This document shows positions 56,922-64,000 of a stretch of DNA of 64,000 nucleotides, in pieces. Made by a program: the position numbers and the translations under genes. The DNA is taken from NCBI GenBank assembly GCA_963816785.1, contig CAWFLL010000004.1:1612001-1676000 (forward strand), given 5' to 3'. The notes below the pieces were generated by a model. The model was not told where the DNA came from and ran no database searches. It was given only the letters and a program-made list of their open reading frames with translations. Every line of letters begins with the position of its first letter. The stretch's first letter is position 1. This stretch comes from VRUE01 sp963816785. GTDB taxonomy: Bacteria > Actinomycetota > Thermoleophilia > Solirubrobacterales > 70-9.

Positions 56922-59900
56922 CAGCTGCCGGGGGTGAGGGCGGTGAGCACGATCCGTTCCTGCTCCCGGGCGTGGGCAACGGAGTAGCCCTCGCCGGGGC
57001 TGGCCCGGGTCGGGCGTCCGACGTAGCCCAGCTCGACCCCCTCCGGCAGCAGGTCGGGGAGCCGCCTCGCCATCACCTTGGCGGCCCCCATGTTGCGCGG
57101 CTCCTCCTGCGTCCAGACGACCTCCTTCAGGTTCGGGTAGGAGGAGATCAGGCTCTCGAGCTGTTCGTGCGCGAACGGGTAGAGCAGCTCGACCCGGGCG
57201 ATTGCGACGGTCTCCGCGGCCTCGCGCCGCTCGCTCGCGTCCATGTCGTAATAGAGCTTGCCCGAGCACAGCACGAGCCTCTCCACCTTCTCGCGCCGGT
57301 CCGCCGCCTTCGGGTCGTCGAGGATCAGCTCAAAGTGCCCGTCGGTCAGCTCCTCCGAGGTGGCGGCCGCGCGATCGAGCCGCAGCAGCCCCTTCGGCGT
57401 GAAGACGACCAGCGGCCGCGGCTTGCGGATCAGCGCCTGGCGCCGCAGCAGGTGGAAGTACTGGGCGGCGGTGCTCGGGTTGGCGATCCGGATGTTGCCC
57501 TCGGCCGCGAGGGCCAGGAAGCGCTCGATGCGAGCGCTGGAGTGCTCCGGGCCCGAGCCCTCGTAGCCATGGGGCAGCAGCAGGGTCAGGCGGCTCGTCT
57601 GGCCCCACTTCGCCTCGCCGGAGACGATGAAGCTGTCGATGATCACCTGGCCGGCGTTGGCGAAGTCACCGTACTGCGCCTCCCAGATCACCAGGGCGTC
57701 GGGGGTTGCCGCCGAGTAGCCGTACTCGAAGCCGAGGCAGGCGATCTCCGAGAGCGGGCTGTTGTAGAGCTCGAAGGGCGCGTTGGCCGCATCGAGGTTC
57801 TGCATCGGGCAGTACTTGAGCCCGGTGTTCTCGTCGTGGAGGACGAGATGGCGGTGGGAGAAGGTGCCGCGCTCGGTGTCCTGCCCGGTGAGGCGGATGT
57901 GGACCCCCTCGGTCAGCAGCGTGGCGAAGGCGAGCGCCTCGGCGTGCCCGAATTCGATCCCGCCCTTTTCAAGCGTCTCGAGCCGCTTGGCGAGCGGTTT
58001 GCGCAGCTTGCGGTGGATGGTGAAGCTCTCCGGGACCTGGATCAGCGCCTTGTTCAGCTCGCGCAGTTTCGCCGCCGGCACCGCGGTGTCGACCGGTGGG
58101 CTGGCGCTGCGGTCGAGTTCGCCGGTGGCGCTGGTGGTCACGGTCGGGTCTTCGTACTCGCCGAGCTCCATCTTCTGGCGCAGGTCCTTCAGCGCAGCCG
58201 ACATCTCCTCGCGCCGCTCGTTCCCCCAGCGCTCGACGTCCCCCCGTGCGACCAGGCCCTCGTCGACCAATTTCGCCGCGTAGATCTCCGACACGGGGGG
58301 GTGCGCCTTGATCTTGGCCGCGGCCACCGGCTGGGTGTACGCGGGCTCGTCGGTCTCGTTGTGGCCAAAGCGGCGGTAGCCGATCACGTCGATCACGATG
58401 TCGCGCCCCCAGCGCTCGCGGTAGGCCATCGCCAGCCGGGTCGCGGCCGAGCAGGCCTCGACGTCGTCGGCGTTGACGTGGACGATCGGCACGTTGAACC
58501 CCTTCGCCATGTCGGCCGCGTAGGGCGTCGAGCGTGCCTCCTCGGGATCGGTCGTGAAGCCCACCTGGTTGTTCTGGATGATGTGGATCGTGCCGCCGGT
58601 CGAGTAGCCCCTGAGCCCCTGCAGGTTGAGCGTCTCCGCGACCACGCCCTGGCCGGGGAAGGCGGCGTCGCCGTGGAGCAGGACCGGCGCCGCGCGCCGA
58701 GGTTCGTGGCTCAGCTGGGCGCCCTCGAGGTCGGACTGCAGGAAGCGGGAGGCGCCGACGACGACCGGGTTGACGAACTCGAGGTGGCTCGGGTTGGGGT
58801 AGAGGCGGACGGCGATCTTCTCGCCCTCGCTGGTCTCGTAGACGCCCTGGTGGCCGTAGTGGTACTTGACGTCGCCGGTGCCGTGGTGGGGGATCGCGGC
58901 CACCGCCTTCACCGCCTCGATCTGTTTGGAGCCCTCGAACTCGGCGAGGATCGACTCGACCGAGCGCCCCAAGTTGTGGGCGAGGACGGCGAGCCGGCCG
59001 CGATGGGCCATCCCGAGCACGACCTCCTCGGCCCCGGCCCGACCGGAGAGCGTGATCAGCTCGTCGAGCATCGGCACTATCGCGTCGAGCCCCTCGATCG
59101 TGAAGATCTTCTGCCCGAGGTAGGCTTTCTCGGCGAACCGCTCGAATTCGAAGACGTCGATCAGCCGCGCCAGCAGGCGCCGTTTCTCGTCATCCTCGAG
59201 GGGCTTGCGGTGGGCGCCCGTCTCGACCATCTCGCGAAGCCAGGTCCGCTGCTGGTGGGAGGAGAGGTGCTCGAACTGGTAGGCGATCGTGCCGCAATAG
59301 GCCTCGCGCATACGCGGCAGCGCCTCGAGTAGGGTCTCGCCGGGGACGCCGATCCGGAGGATCGAGGCGGGGATCCGGGACATCAGCTCCGGCGTCAGGT
59401 TGAGGTTCTCCGGCTGGATCGCCGGGTCGCCTTTCGGCTCGCTGCCGAGCGGGTCGAGTCGGGCGGCGAGGTGGCCGTGGGTCCGATAGCCCTTGAGCAG
59501 CGAGGTGGCTGCCCGGACCGCCTGCAGCAGCTCCTCGTCGGGCTGGGCGGGCGTCGCCGCCGGTGCCGGCGCTCCCAACGGCGGCGCCGAGGCCGCCGCG
59601 GGATGGGCGGCCGTGATCGGCGCGGGATCGATCCCGAGCTCCGTCGCGACCGCCTCATAGAAGCCGTCCTCCCCCTGCAGGAGCTGCTCTATCCGGCGCA
59701 GGAAGGACCCCGACTCGGCGCCCTGGATGACGCGGTGGTCGTAGGTCGAGGTCAGGGTCATCACCTTCGAGACCCCGAGCTGTCTGAGGCGATCCGGGGT
59801 GGCGTGGGCCCACTCGGGCGGGTAGGCGATCGAGCCGGTGGCGAGGATCGCGCTCTGCCCGCTCATCAGGCGGGGCACCGAGGCGATCGTGCCGATCCCG

Positions 59901-60994
59901 CCCGGGTTGGTGAGGGAGATGTTCGTCCCCTGGAAGTCGTCCGCGGTCAGCTTGCTCTCGCGGGTCTTCTTGATCAGCTCCTCGTAGTAGCTGTGGAAGG
60001 CGGCGAAGTCGAGGCCGTCGGCCCCCTTGATCGCGGGCACCATCAGGCTGCGGGAGCCGTCCTTGCGCTCGATGTCCACCGCGATCCCGAGGTTGACCGG
60101 GCCGCCCTCGATCGCGAACGGCTTTCCGTCCCGCTGCTCGAACACGCGCGTCATCACCGGCCACTGCTTGGTCGCCTGGACGATCGCCCAGGCGACGAGG
60201 TGGGTGAAGGAGACCTTCATCCCGCGCTCGTTGAGGATGCCGTTGAGGGCCTTGCGCTTTGCATCCAGCGTGTCGACCGAGATCGTGCGGAACGAGGTCG
60301 CGGTCGGCACCGCGCGGCTCTCGTCCATCGCCTGCGCCAGCATCGCCGCCGGCCCTCGCAGCGCCCTCGCCACGCTGGCCGCGGCGGGAGCCGCCGGCCC
60401 CGCCCCATCGCCGTTGGCGGCCCCGAGCACGTCCTCCTTCGTCACCTTCGCCCCGGGCCCACTCCCAGCAACCGAGCCAAGATCGATGCCGCGTTCCGCA
60501 GCTATCCGCCGGGCGACGGGAGTCGCCCTGACGTCGGCGCCGTTGCCTCCGTCAGCAGCCGGGGGCGACTCAGCCTGGTCTGCTCGGCCCGCATCCGGGC
60601 CCGAGGGAGTCAGATTGCGATCGGGCCCGGATGCGGGCTTGGTCTCATCAACCGCCGGCTGCTCCGCTTCGCGTCCGCCGCCGGCGGGTCCCGCTCCAGC
60701 GCCCTGGGAACCCTGATCCGCCTGAACCGCGACTTCGTCGCTGGCCCCAGGTTCCATCTCTGCCAGCGGCGCCCCGACCGGGACCTCGTCATCAACCTGG
60801 GCGATGAGTTTGGTGATCACGCCGTCGGTTGGAGCCGGCACCTCGGCATCGACCTTGTCGGTCGAGACCTCGACGACGGTGTCGCCCTCGTTGACGAAAT
60901 CCCCCTCGGCGACGTGCCACTCGAGGACGATGCCCTCGGTGACCGACTCACCCATTTCCGGCATCTGAATCTGCACAGTGGCCGTTTGCGCCAT
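56921..60994 (-). CDS. kgd: E2-E1 fused 2-oxoglutarate dehydrogenase with its own lipoyl and E3-binding domains
   Basis: 1357 residues from ATG 60994. Residues 1-80 form a lipoyl domain (MPEMGESVTEGIVLEWHVAE, lipoyl Lys47 in STDKVDAE). Residues about 156-191 form a peripheral-subunit-binding domain (ATPVARRIAAERGIDLGSVA). Residues about 215-440 are the succinyltransferase core with YDHRVIQGAESGSFL. From about 500 on comes ThDP-dependent E1: GMAHRGRLAVLAHNLG, PNPSHLEFVNPVV, GDAAFPGQGVVAETLN, GFTTDPEEARSTPYAADMAK, RRFGHNETDEPAYTQP. Corynebacterial OdhA/KGD fuse E2 core and E1 but lack the lipoyl and binding domains, so this version is more complete. A palindromic element encodes residues 119-136 of the first linker. 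The reaction is 2-oxoglutarate to succinyl-CoA. Confidence 0.93.
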   Translation of the reverse strand: MAQTATVQIQMPEMGESVTEGIVLEWHVAEGDFVNEGDTVVEVSTDKVDAEVPAPTDGVITKLIAQVDDEVPVGAPLAEMEPGASDEVAVQADQGSQGAGAGPAGGGREAEQPAVDETKPASGPDRNLTPSGPDAGRADQAESPPAADGGNGADVRATPVARRIAAERGIDLGSVAGSGPGAKVTKEDVLGAANGDGAGPAAPAAASVARALRGPAAMLAQAMDESRAVPTATSFRTISVDTLDAKRKALNGILNERGMKVSFTHLVAWAIVQATKQWPVMTRVFEQRDGKPFAIEGGPVNLGIAVDIERKDGSRSLMVPAIKGADGLDFAAFHSYYEELIKKTRESKLTADDFQGTNISLTNPGGIGTIASVPRLMSGQSAILATGSIAYPPEWAHATPDRLRQLGVSKVMTLTSTYDHRVIQGAESGSFLRRIEQLLQGEDGFYEAVATELGIDPAPITAAHPAAASAPPLGAPAPAATPAQPDEELLQAVRAATSLLKGYRTHGHLAARLDPLGSEPKGDPAIQPENLNLTPELMSRIPASILRIGVPGETLLEALPRMREAYCGTIAYQFEHLSSHQQRTWLREMVETGAHRKPLEDDEKRRLLARLIDVFEFERFAEKAYLGQKIFTIEGLDAIVPMLDELITLSGRAGAEEVVLGMAHRGRLAVLAHNLGRSVESILAEFEGSKQIEAVKAVAAIPHHGTGDVKYHYGHQGVYETSEGEKIAVRLYPNPSHLEFVNPVVVGASRFLQSDLEGAQLSHEPRRAAPVLLHGDAAFPGQGVVAETLNLQGLRGYSTGGTIHIIQNNQVGFTTDPEEARSTPYAADMAKGFNVPIVHVNADDVEACSAATRLAMAYRERWGRDIVIDVIGYRRFGHNETDEPAYTQPVAAAKIKAHPPVSEIYAAKLVDEGLVARGDVERWGNERREEMSAALKDLRQKMELGEYEDPTVTTSATGELDRSASPPVDTAVPAAKLRELNKALIQVPESFTIHRKLRKPLAKRLETLEKGGIEFGHAEALAFATLLTEGVHIRLTGQDTERGTFSHRHLVLHDENTGLKYCPMQNLDAANAPFELYNSPLSEIACLGFEYGYSAATPDALVIWEAQYGDFANAGQVIIDSFIVSGEAKWGQTSRLTLLLPHGYEGSGPEHSSARIERFLALAAEGNIRIANPSTAAQYFHLLRRQALIRKPRPLVVFTPKGLLRLDRAAATSEELTDGHFELILDDPKAADRREKVERLVLCSGKLYYDMDASERREAAETVAIARVELLYPFAHEQLESLISSYPNLKEVVWTQEEPRNMGAAKVMARRLPDLLPEGVELGYVGRPTRASPGEGYSVAHAREQERIVLTALTPGS
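60587..60638 (-). repeat. Palindromic element inside the 2-oxoglutarate dehydrogenase linker
   Basis: Perfect 18-bp inverted repeat (60587-60604 and 60621-60638) with a 16-base loop that reads TCGCAATCTGACTCCC on the minus strand. TCGCAATCTG is identical to the centre of the copy at 30378-30430, and the 16-base loop equals those at 8331 and 25512. In frame it encodes ASGPDRNLTPSGPDAGRA, between the lipoyl and E3-binding domains. Confidence 0.75.
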
Positions 60995-61051
60995 CCTTGT
61001 CTTGAGTGTATGAAACAAGCGTGAGCGCCGAGCGAAAGCGGGAAGACTGAA

Positions 61052-63043
61052 ATGAACTACTTCGTCACCGGAGCGACTGGCTTCATCGGCCGCAACCTCG
61101 TCGAGCGGGTGCTCAAGCGCGAGGGCACGATCTACGCCCTCGTCAGGGCCGGCTCGCGGGGGCGGCTGGAGGAGCTGCGGACGTCCTGGGGCGCCGACGG
61201 GGCCCGGATCGTCCCGATCGCGGGCGACCTCTCCCAGCCTGGCCTCGGAGTCTCCGAGGAGGATCTGCTGACGCTTCGCGGTGACGTCGACCACTTCTTC
61301 CACCTGGCCGCGATCTACGACATGACCGCCGGCGTTGAAGCGCAGGAGATCGCCAACGTGGAGGGGACGCGGCACTCGGTCGAGCTCGCGACCGCGGTCG
61401 AGGCGGGCTGCTTTCACCAAATCAGCTCGATCGCCGCCGCCGGCCTCTACCGCGGCGAATGGCGGGAGGACATGTTCGACGAGGCCGAAAGGCTCGACAC
61501 CCATCCCTATTTCCGCACCAAGCACGAGTCCGAGCGGGTGGTGCGGGAAGAGTGCACCCGGCCGTGGCGCGTCTACCGGCCGGGGATAGTCGTCGGGGAC
61601 TCGCGCACCGGCGCGATGGACAAGGTCGACGGCCCCTACTACTTCTTCAAGCTGATCCAGCGGGCACGGCGGGTGCTCCCCAACTGGTTGCCCGGGATCG
61701 GGATCGAGGGCGGGGAGATCAACATCGTCCCGGTCGACTACGTCGCCGCCGCGATCGACCACATCGCCCACGAGCCCGGGCTCGACCGGCAGGCGTTTCA
61801 CCTCACCGACCCCAACCCGAAGACGGCGGGTGAGGTGATCAACCTGTTCGCGAAAGCAGGCGACGCGCCGCAGGCGGCATACCGACTCGACTCGGGCGTG
61901 ACGGATCCCGCCATCGGCGTGCTGCGCAGCGGGCTGAAGCTGTTCCCACCGGCGAAGCGGGTCGGCAACCGGGCACTGAGCGAGCTCGGCATCCCGCCGG
62001 GGCTCTTGACCTACATCGACTACCCGACCCACTTCGACTCGACCAACGCGCAGGCCGCGCTGGCGGGGTCCGGGATCGAGGTCCCACCGCTCGAGTCCTA
62101 CGCCGACCGGCTCTGGGACTACTGGGAGCGGAATCTCGACCCCGATCTGTTCAAGGACCGCCCGCTGGCGGCGGCGGTGCGGGGCAAGGTGGTCCTGATC
62201 ACCGGCGCCTCGTCCGGGATCGGAAAGGCGACCGCGGTCAAGGTCGCCGACGCGGGAGGGACCGTGCTGCTCGTGGCCCGCTCGATGGACAAGCTCGAGG
62301 AGACGAAGGAGGAGATCGAGGCGGCGGGCGGGGTCGCCCACATCCACCGCTGCGACATGTCCGACACGGACGACGTGGCGCGGATGGCCGAGGATGTTCT
62401 CGCCTACCACGGGCAGGTCGACATCCTGATCAACAACGCGGGCCGCTCGATCCGGCGCTCCGTCGGCCTCTCCTACGACCGCTTCCACGATTACGAGCGG
62501 ACGATGCAGGTCAACTACTTCGGGGCGGTGCGGCTGATCCTCGCCCTACTGCCCTCGATGCGGGCGCACAAATCGGGTCACATCATCGACATCAGCTCGA
62601 TCGGCACCCAGACCAATCCGCCCCGCTTCTCGGCCTACGTCGCATCGAAGGCGGCCCTCGACGCCTTCGGCCGGGTGATCGCCTCCGAGGTGGTCGACGA
62701 CGGCGTCCACATCACGACGATCCACATGCCCCTGGTGCGGACCCCGATGATCGCGCCGACCCGGATGTACGACATGTTCCCGGCGATCACCCCGGAGGAG
62801 GCCGCCGAGCTGATCACCGGCGCCATCGTCCGCCAACCGAAGAAGGTGGCGACCAGACTGGGGACGCTCGGCGAGGTGATCTACGCGATCGCCCCGAGCG
62901 TCAGCGACAAACTCCTCAGCACCGCCTACAAACTGTTTCCCGAGTCGCAGGCTGCGAAGGGGAAGGGCGAGGAGGCGCCGGACAAAGCGCCGACGACGGA
63001 GGCCGTCGCGTTCGCCCACCTCATGAAAGGCGTGCATTGGTAG
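61052..63043 (+). CDS. Fatty acyl-CoA reductase (alcohol-forming, Maqu_2507 type)
   Basis: 663 residues with the two-domain layout and length of Marinobacter Maqu_2507 (about 660). The N-terminal domain is an extended SDR of the male-sterility type (MNYFVTGATGFIGRNLVERV, FFHLAAIYDMTAG, HPYFRTKHESERVVREE, KVDGPYYFFKLIQRARRVLP, INIVPVDYV). DYWERNLDPDLFKDR links to a classical SDR domain (ITGASSGIGKATAVKV, INNAGRSIRRS, DISSIGTQTNPPRFSAYVAS, MPLVRTPMIAPT), ending AFAHLMKGVHW. Nearly every one of these phrases is shared with Maqu_2507 as I remember it. It reduces fatty acyl-CoA to fatty alcohol with NADPH. It is followed by an alkyl-DHAP synthase gene, suggesting ether-lipid rather than wax-ester use. 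Confidence 0.9.
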   Translation: MNYFVTGATGFIGRNLVERVLKREGTIYALVRAGSRGRLEELRTSWGADGARIVPIAGDLSQPGLGVSEEDLLTLRGDVDHFFHLAAIYDMTAGVEAQEIANVEGTRHSVELATAVEAGCFHQISSIAAAGLYRGEWREDMFDEAERLDTHPYFRTKHESERVVREECTRPWRVYRPGIVVGDSRTGAMDKVDGPYYFFKLIQRARRVLPNWLPGIGIEGGEINIVPVDYVAAAIDHIAHEPGLDRQAFHLTDPNPKTAGEVINLFAKAGDAPQAAYRLDSGVTDPAIGVLRSGLKLFPPAKRVGNRALSELGIPPGLLTYIDYPTHFDSTNAQAALAGSGIEVPPLESYADRLWDYWERNLDPDLFKDRPLAAAVRGKVVLITGASSGIGKATAVKVADAGGTVLLVARSMDKLEETKEEIEAAGGVAHIHRCDMSDTDDVARMAEDVLAYHGQVDILINNAGRSIRRSVGLSYDRFHDYERTMQVNYFGAVRLILALLPSMRAHKSGHIIDISSIGTQTNPPRFSAYVASKAALDAFGRVIASEVVDDGVHITTIHMPLVRTPMIAPTRMYDMFPAITPEEAAELITGAIVRQPKKVATRLGTLGEVIYAIAPSVSDKLLSTAYKLFPESQAAKGKGEEAPDKAPTTEAVAFAHLMKGVHW

Positions 63044-63108
63044 GGGCCCGCCCCTAAGACGCAGAGCTTCTGGGCACGTACTGGTCGTCGCCTGCGATTC
63101 TTCGCGGG

Positions 63109-64000
63109 ATGGCTGAGCGGAGGCTCAAGCACTGGGGGTGGGGGTATGAGGACCAGGCGCCCTCGCGGAAGGAGCTGGAGGCGGCTGCCGCCGGGATCAG
63201 GGATCGGCTGGGACTCGGGGGAGAGATCGAGGAGCCTGTGCCGCTCGACGCGGTCGAGATCCGGCCGCCGCGGCTGAAGGCGCCGGCGGGCCTCGGGGAC
63301 CTGTTCGACAATCAGAAGTACGCGCGGGTATCGCACGCGCTGGGGAAGTCCTACACGGACCTGGTTCGCGGGTTCAGGGGGGAATTCGGGAACCCGCCGG
63401 ATCTGGTCGCGTCGCCACGCGATGAGTCGGAGATCGAGGTGGTCCTCAGCTGGTGCGAGGCGGAGGGCGCCGCGGTGATCCCGTTCGGGGGTGGGACCAG
63501 CGTCGTCGGCGGGGTCGAGGGTCGGCTGGGGGACAGGCCTTTCGTCAGCCTCGACCTGCGGCGGCTGGACCGGGTGCTGGAGGTCGATCCGGAGTCGCTC
63601 GCCGCGAAGGTCCAGGCCGGCGCGACCGGCCCGCGGCTCGAGGATCAACTGCGTGAGCACGGGCTGACCCTGCGCCACTTCCCGCAGTCGTTCGAGTACT
63701 CGACCCTGGGGGGCTGGATCGCGACCCGGGCCGGCGGGCACTTCGCCACCCTCTACACCCACATCGACGACCTGGTCGAGTCGGTCAGGGCGATCACCCC
63801 CCGCGGCGCGTGGGAGAGCAGGCGGCTGCCGGGATCGGGGGCCGGGCCCTCGCCGGACCGGGCGCTGATCGGCTCCGAGGGCATCCTCGGCACGATCGCC
63901 GAGGCCTGGGTTCGGGTCCGCCCGCGCCCCACCTTCAAGACCTCCTGCGGCGTCGAGTTCGGCGACTTCCTCGCCGCGGCAAGAGCGGTCCGCGAGATCT
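63109..64000 (+). CDS. Alkyldihydroxyacetonephosphate synthase-like flavoprotein (3' end outside window)
   Basis: 297 residues visible, open at the window edge. RRLKHWGWGYEDQAPSRKEL at the N-terminus and DLFDNQKYARVSHALGKSYTD match the AGPS family. The VAO-type FAD domain has AAVIPFGGGTSVVGGVEG, RRLDRVLEVDPESLAAKVQA, LTLRHFPQSFEYSTLGGWIA and LIGSEGILGTIAEAWVRV. AGPS replaces the acyl chain of acyl-DHAP by a fatty alcohol, the first ether-bond step. Its neighbour makes fatty alcohol, 65 bases upstream on the same strand. Other family members are D-lactate or glycolate oxidases, but the HWGWG start and SFEYSTLGGW favour AGPS. ATG 63109 is assumed. Confidence 0.85.
   Translation, partial: MAERRLKHWGWGYEDQAPSRKELEAAAAGIRDRLGLGGEIEEPVPLDAVEIRPPRLKAPAGLGDLFDNQKYARVSHALGKSYTDLVRGFRGEFGNPPDLVASPRDESEIEVVLSWCEAEGAAVIPFGGGTSVVGGVEGRLGDRPFVSLDLRRLDRVLEVDPESLAAKVQAGATGPRLEDQLREHGLTLRHFPQSFEYSTLGGWIATRAGGHFATLYTHIDDLVESVRAITPRGAWESRRLPGSGAGPSPDRALIGSEGILGTIAEAWVRVRPRPTFKTSCGVEFGDFLAAARAVREI

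Noticed and set aside
60995..62488. N-terminal extension of the 2-oxoglutarate dehydrogenase frame by about 500 residues
   Set aside because: The extension is antisense to the well-conserved fatty acyl-CoA reductase; ATG 60994 begins directly with the lipoyl domain.
63085..63125. A further copy of the palindromic element before the AGPS-like gene (GATTCTTCGCGGGATGGCTGAGCGG)
   Set aside because: TTCTTCGCGG and GAGCGG match, but there is no ATATCTG-type loop and no clear stem, so it was not counted.

Overview
This window looks like a piece of chromosome from a high-GC (roughly 68-70% by eye) Gram-positive actinobacterium. The best fit is the class Thermoleophilia, order Solirubrobacterales. 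Indicators are an actinobacterial E2-E1 fused 2-oxoglutarate dehydrogenase, secreted proteins with Lys/Gly-rich C-terminal domains, a secreted decapeptide-repeat protein, LexA boxes of the GAAC-N4-GTTC type and a c-di-AMP riboswitch ahead of an NlpC/P60 hydrolase. This placement is inference; no rRNA or tRNA gene was seen. Gene density is high and both strands are used.

Layout. 0-3.7 kb: 3' end of rarA, a TauE/SafE exporter, then a tight group of DUF1385 protein, methylmalonyl-CoA epimerase, a small protein and a methyltransferase. 3.7-15.2 kb: a 952-residue secreted protein, BtrH-like protein, PAP2 phosphatase, YchF, a lipocalin-like protein, a membrane-anchored EEP phosphatase/nuclease, SpoIID/LytB, aldehyde dehydrogenase and another secreted protein. 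15.2-23.4 kb: fumarase, a lipoprotein, an M15-like secreted protein, a benzoylformate-decarboxylase-like enzyme coupled to a FAD/Fe-S oxidoreductase, and an SDR. 23.4-32.1 kb: IleRS carrying two related in-frame inserts, a 59-residue tautomerase, thioredoxin, PolX, trehalose-phosphatase, two half-size TauE/SafE proteins and a PAC2 protein. 32.1-41.6 kb: a helicase/nuclease, inositol monophosphatase, DJ-1/PfpI protein, a small basic protein behind two LexA boxes, a secreted Ig-like protein coupled to an ECF sigma factor with a built-in zinc-finger and membrane segment, and a sugar-nucleotide decarboxylase. 41.6-47.7 kb: a decayed region, methylmalonyl-CoA mutase, a DUF559 gene bounded by palindromes, the decapeptide-repeat protein and propionyl-CoA carboxylase beta. 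47.7-52.5 kb: a potABCD-type polyamine transporter operon and the riboswitch-controlled NlpC/P60 protein. 52.6-64 kb: SDR, aconitase, DUF3817 protein, the E2-E1 2-oxoglutarate dehydrogenase, a Maqu_2507-type fatty acyl-CoA reductase and the start of an alkyl-DHAP synthase.

How the genes fit together. The methylmalonyl-CoA steps (carboxylase beta, epimerase, mutase) feed the TCA cycle, of which aconitase, 2-oxoglutarate dehydrogenase and fumarase are present. The last two genes together suggest ether-lipid synthesis: the reductase makes a fatty alcohol and the AGPS-like enzyme would exchange it onto acyl-DHAP.

The most unusual feature is a family of short palindromic elements with a variable GC-rich stem and a roughly 16-base loop around ATATCTG or AATCTG. 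Copies lie between genes (one supplies the ychF Shine-Dalgarno) and in frame inside coding sequences: two in ileS, one in the 2-oxoglutarate dehydrogenase linker, one probable copy in the FAD/Fe-S gene and one in the M15-like gene. This resembles the peptide-coding palindromic elements of Rickettsia.

Caution: thirteen single-base frame breaks were found, six of them in the pot operon. Family motifs continue in another frame on both sides, and most breaks lie in or beside short runs of one base, so sequence errors are the likeliest explanation.
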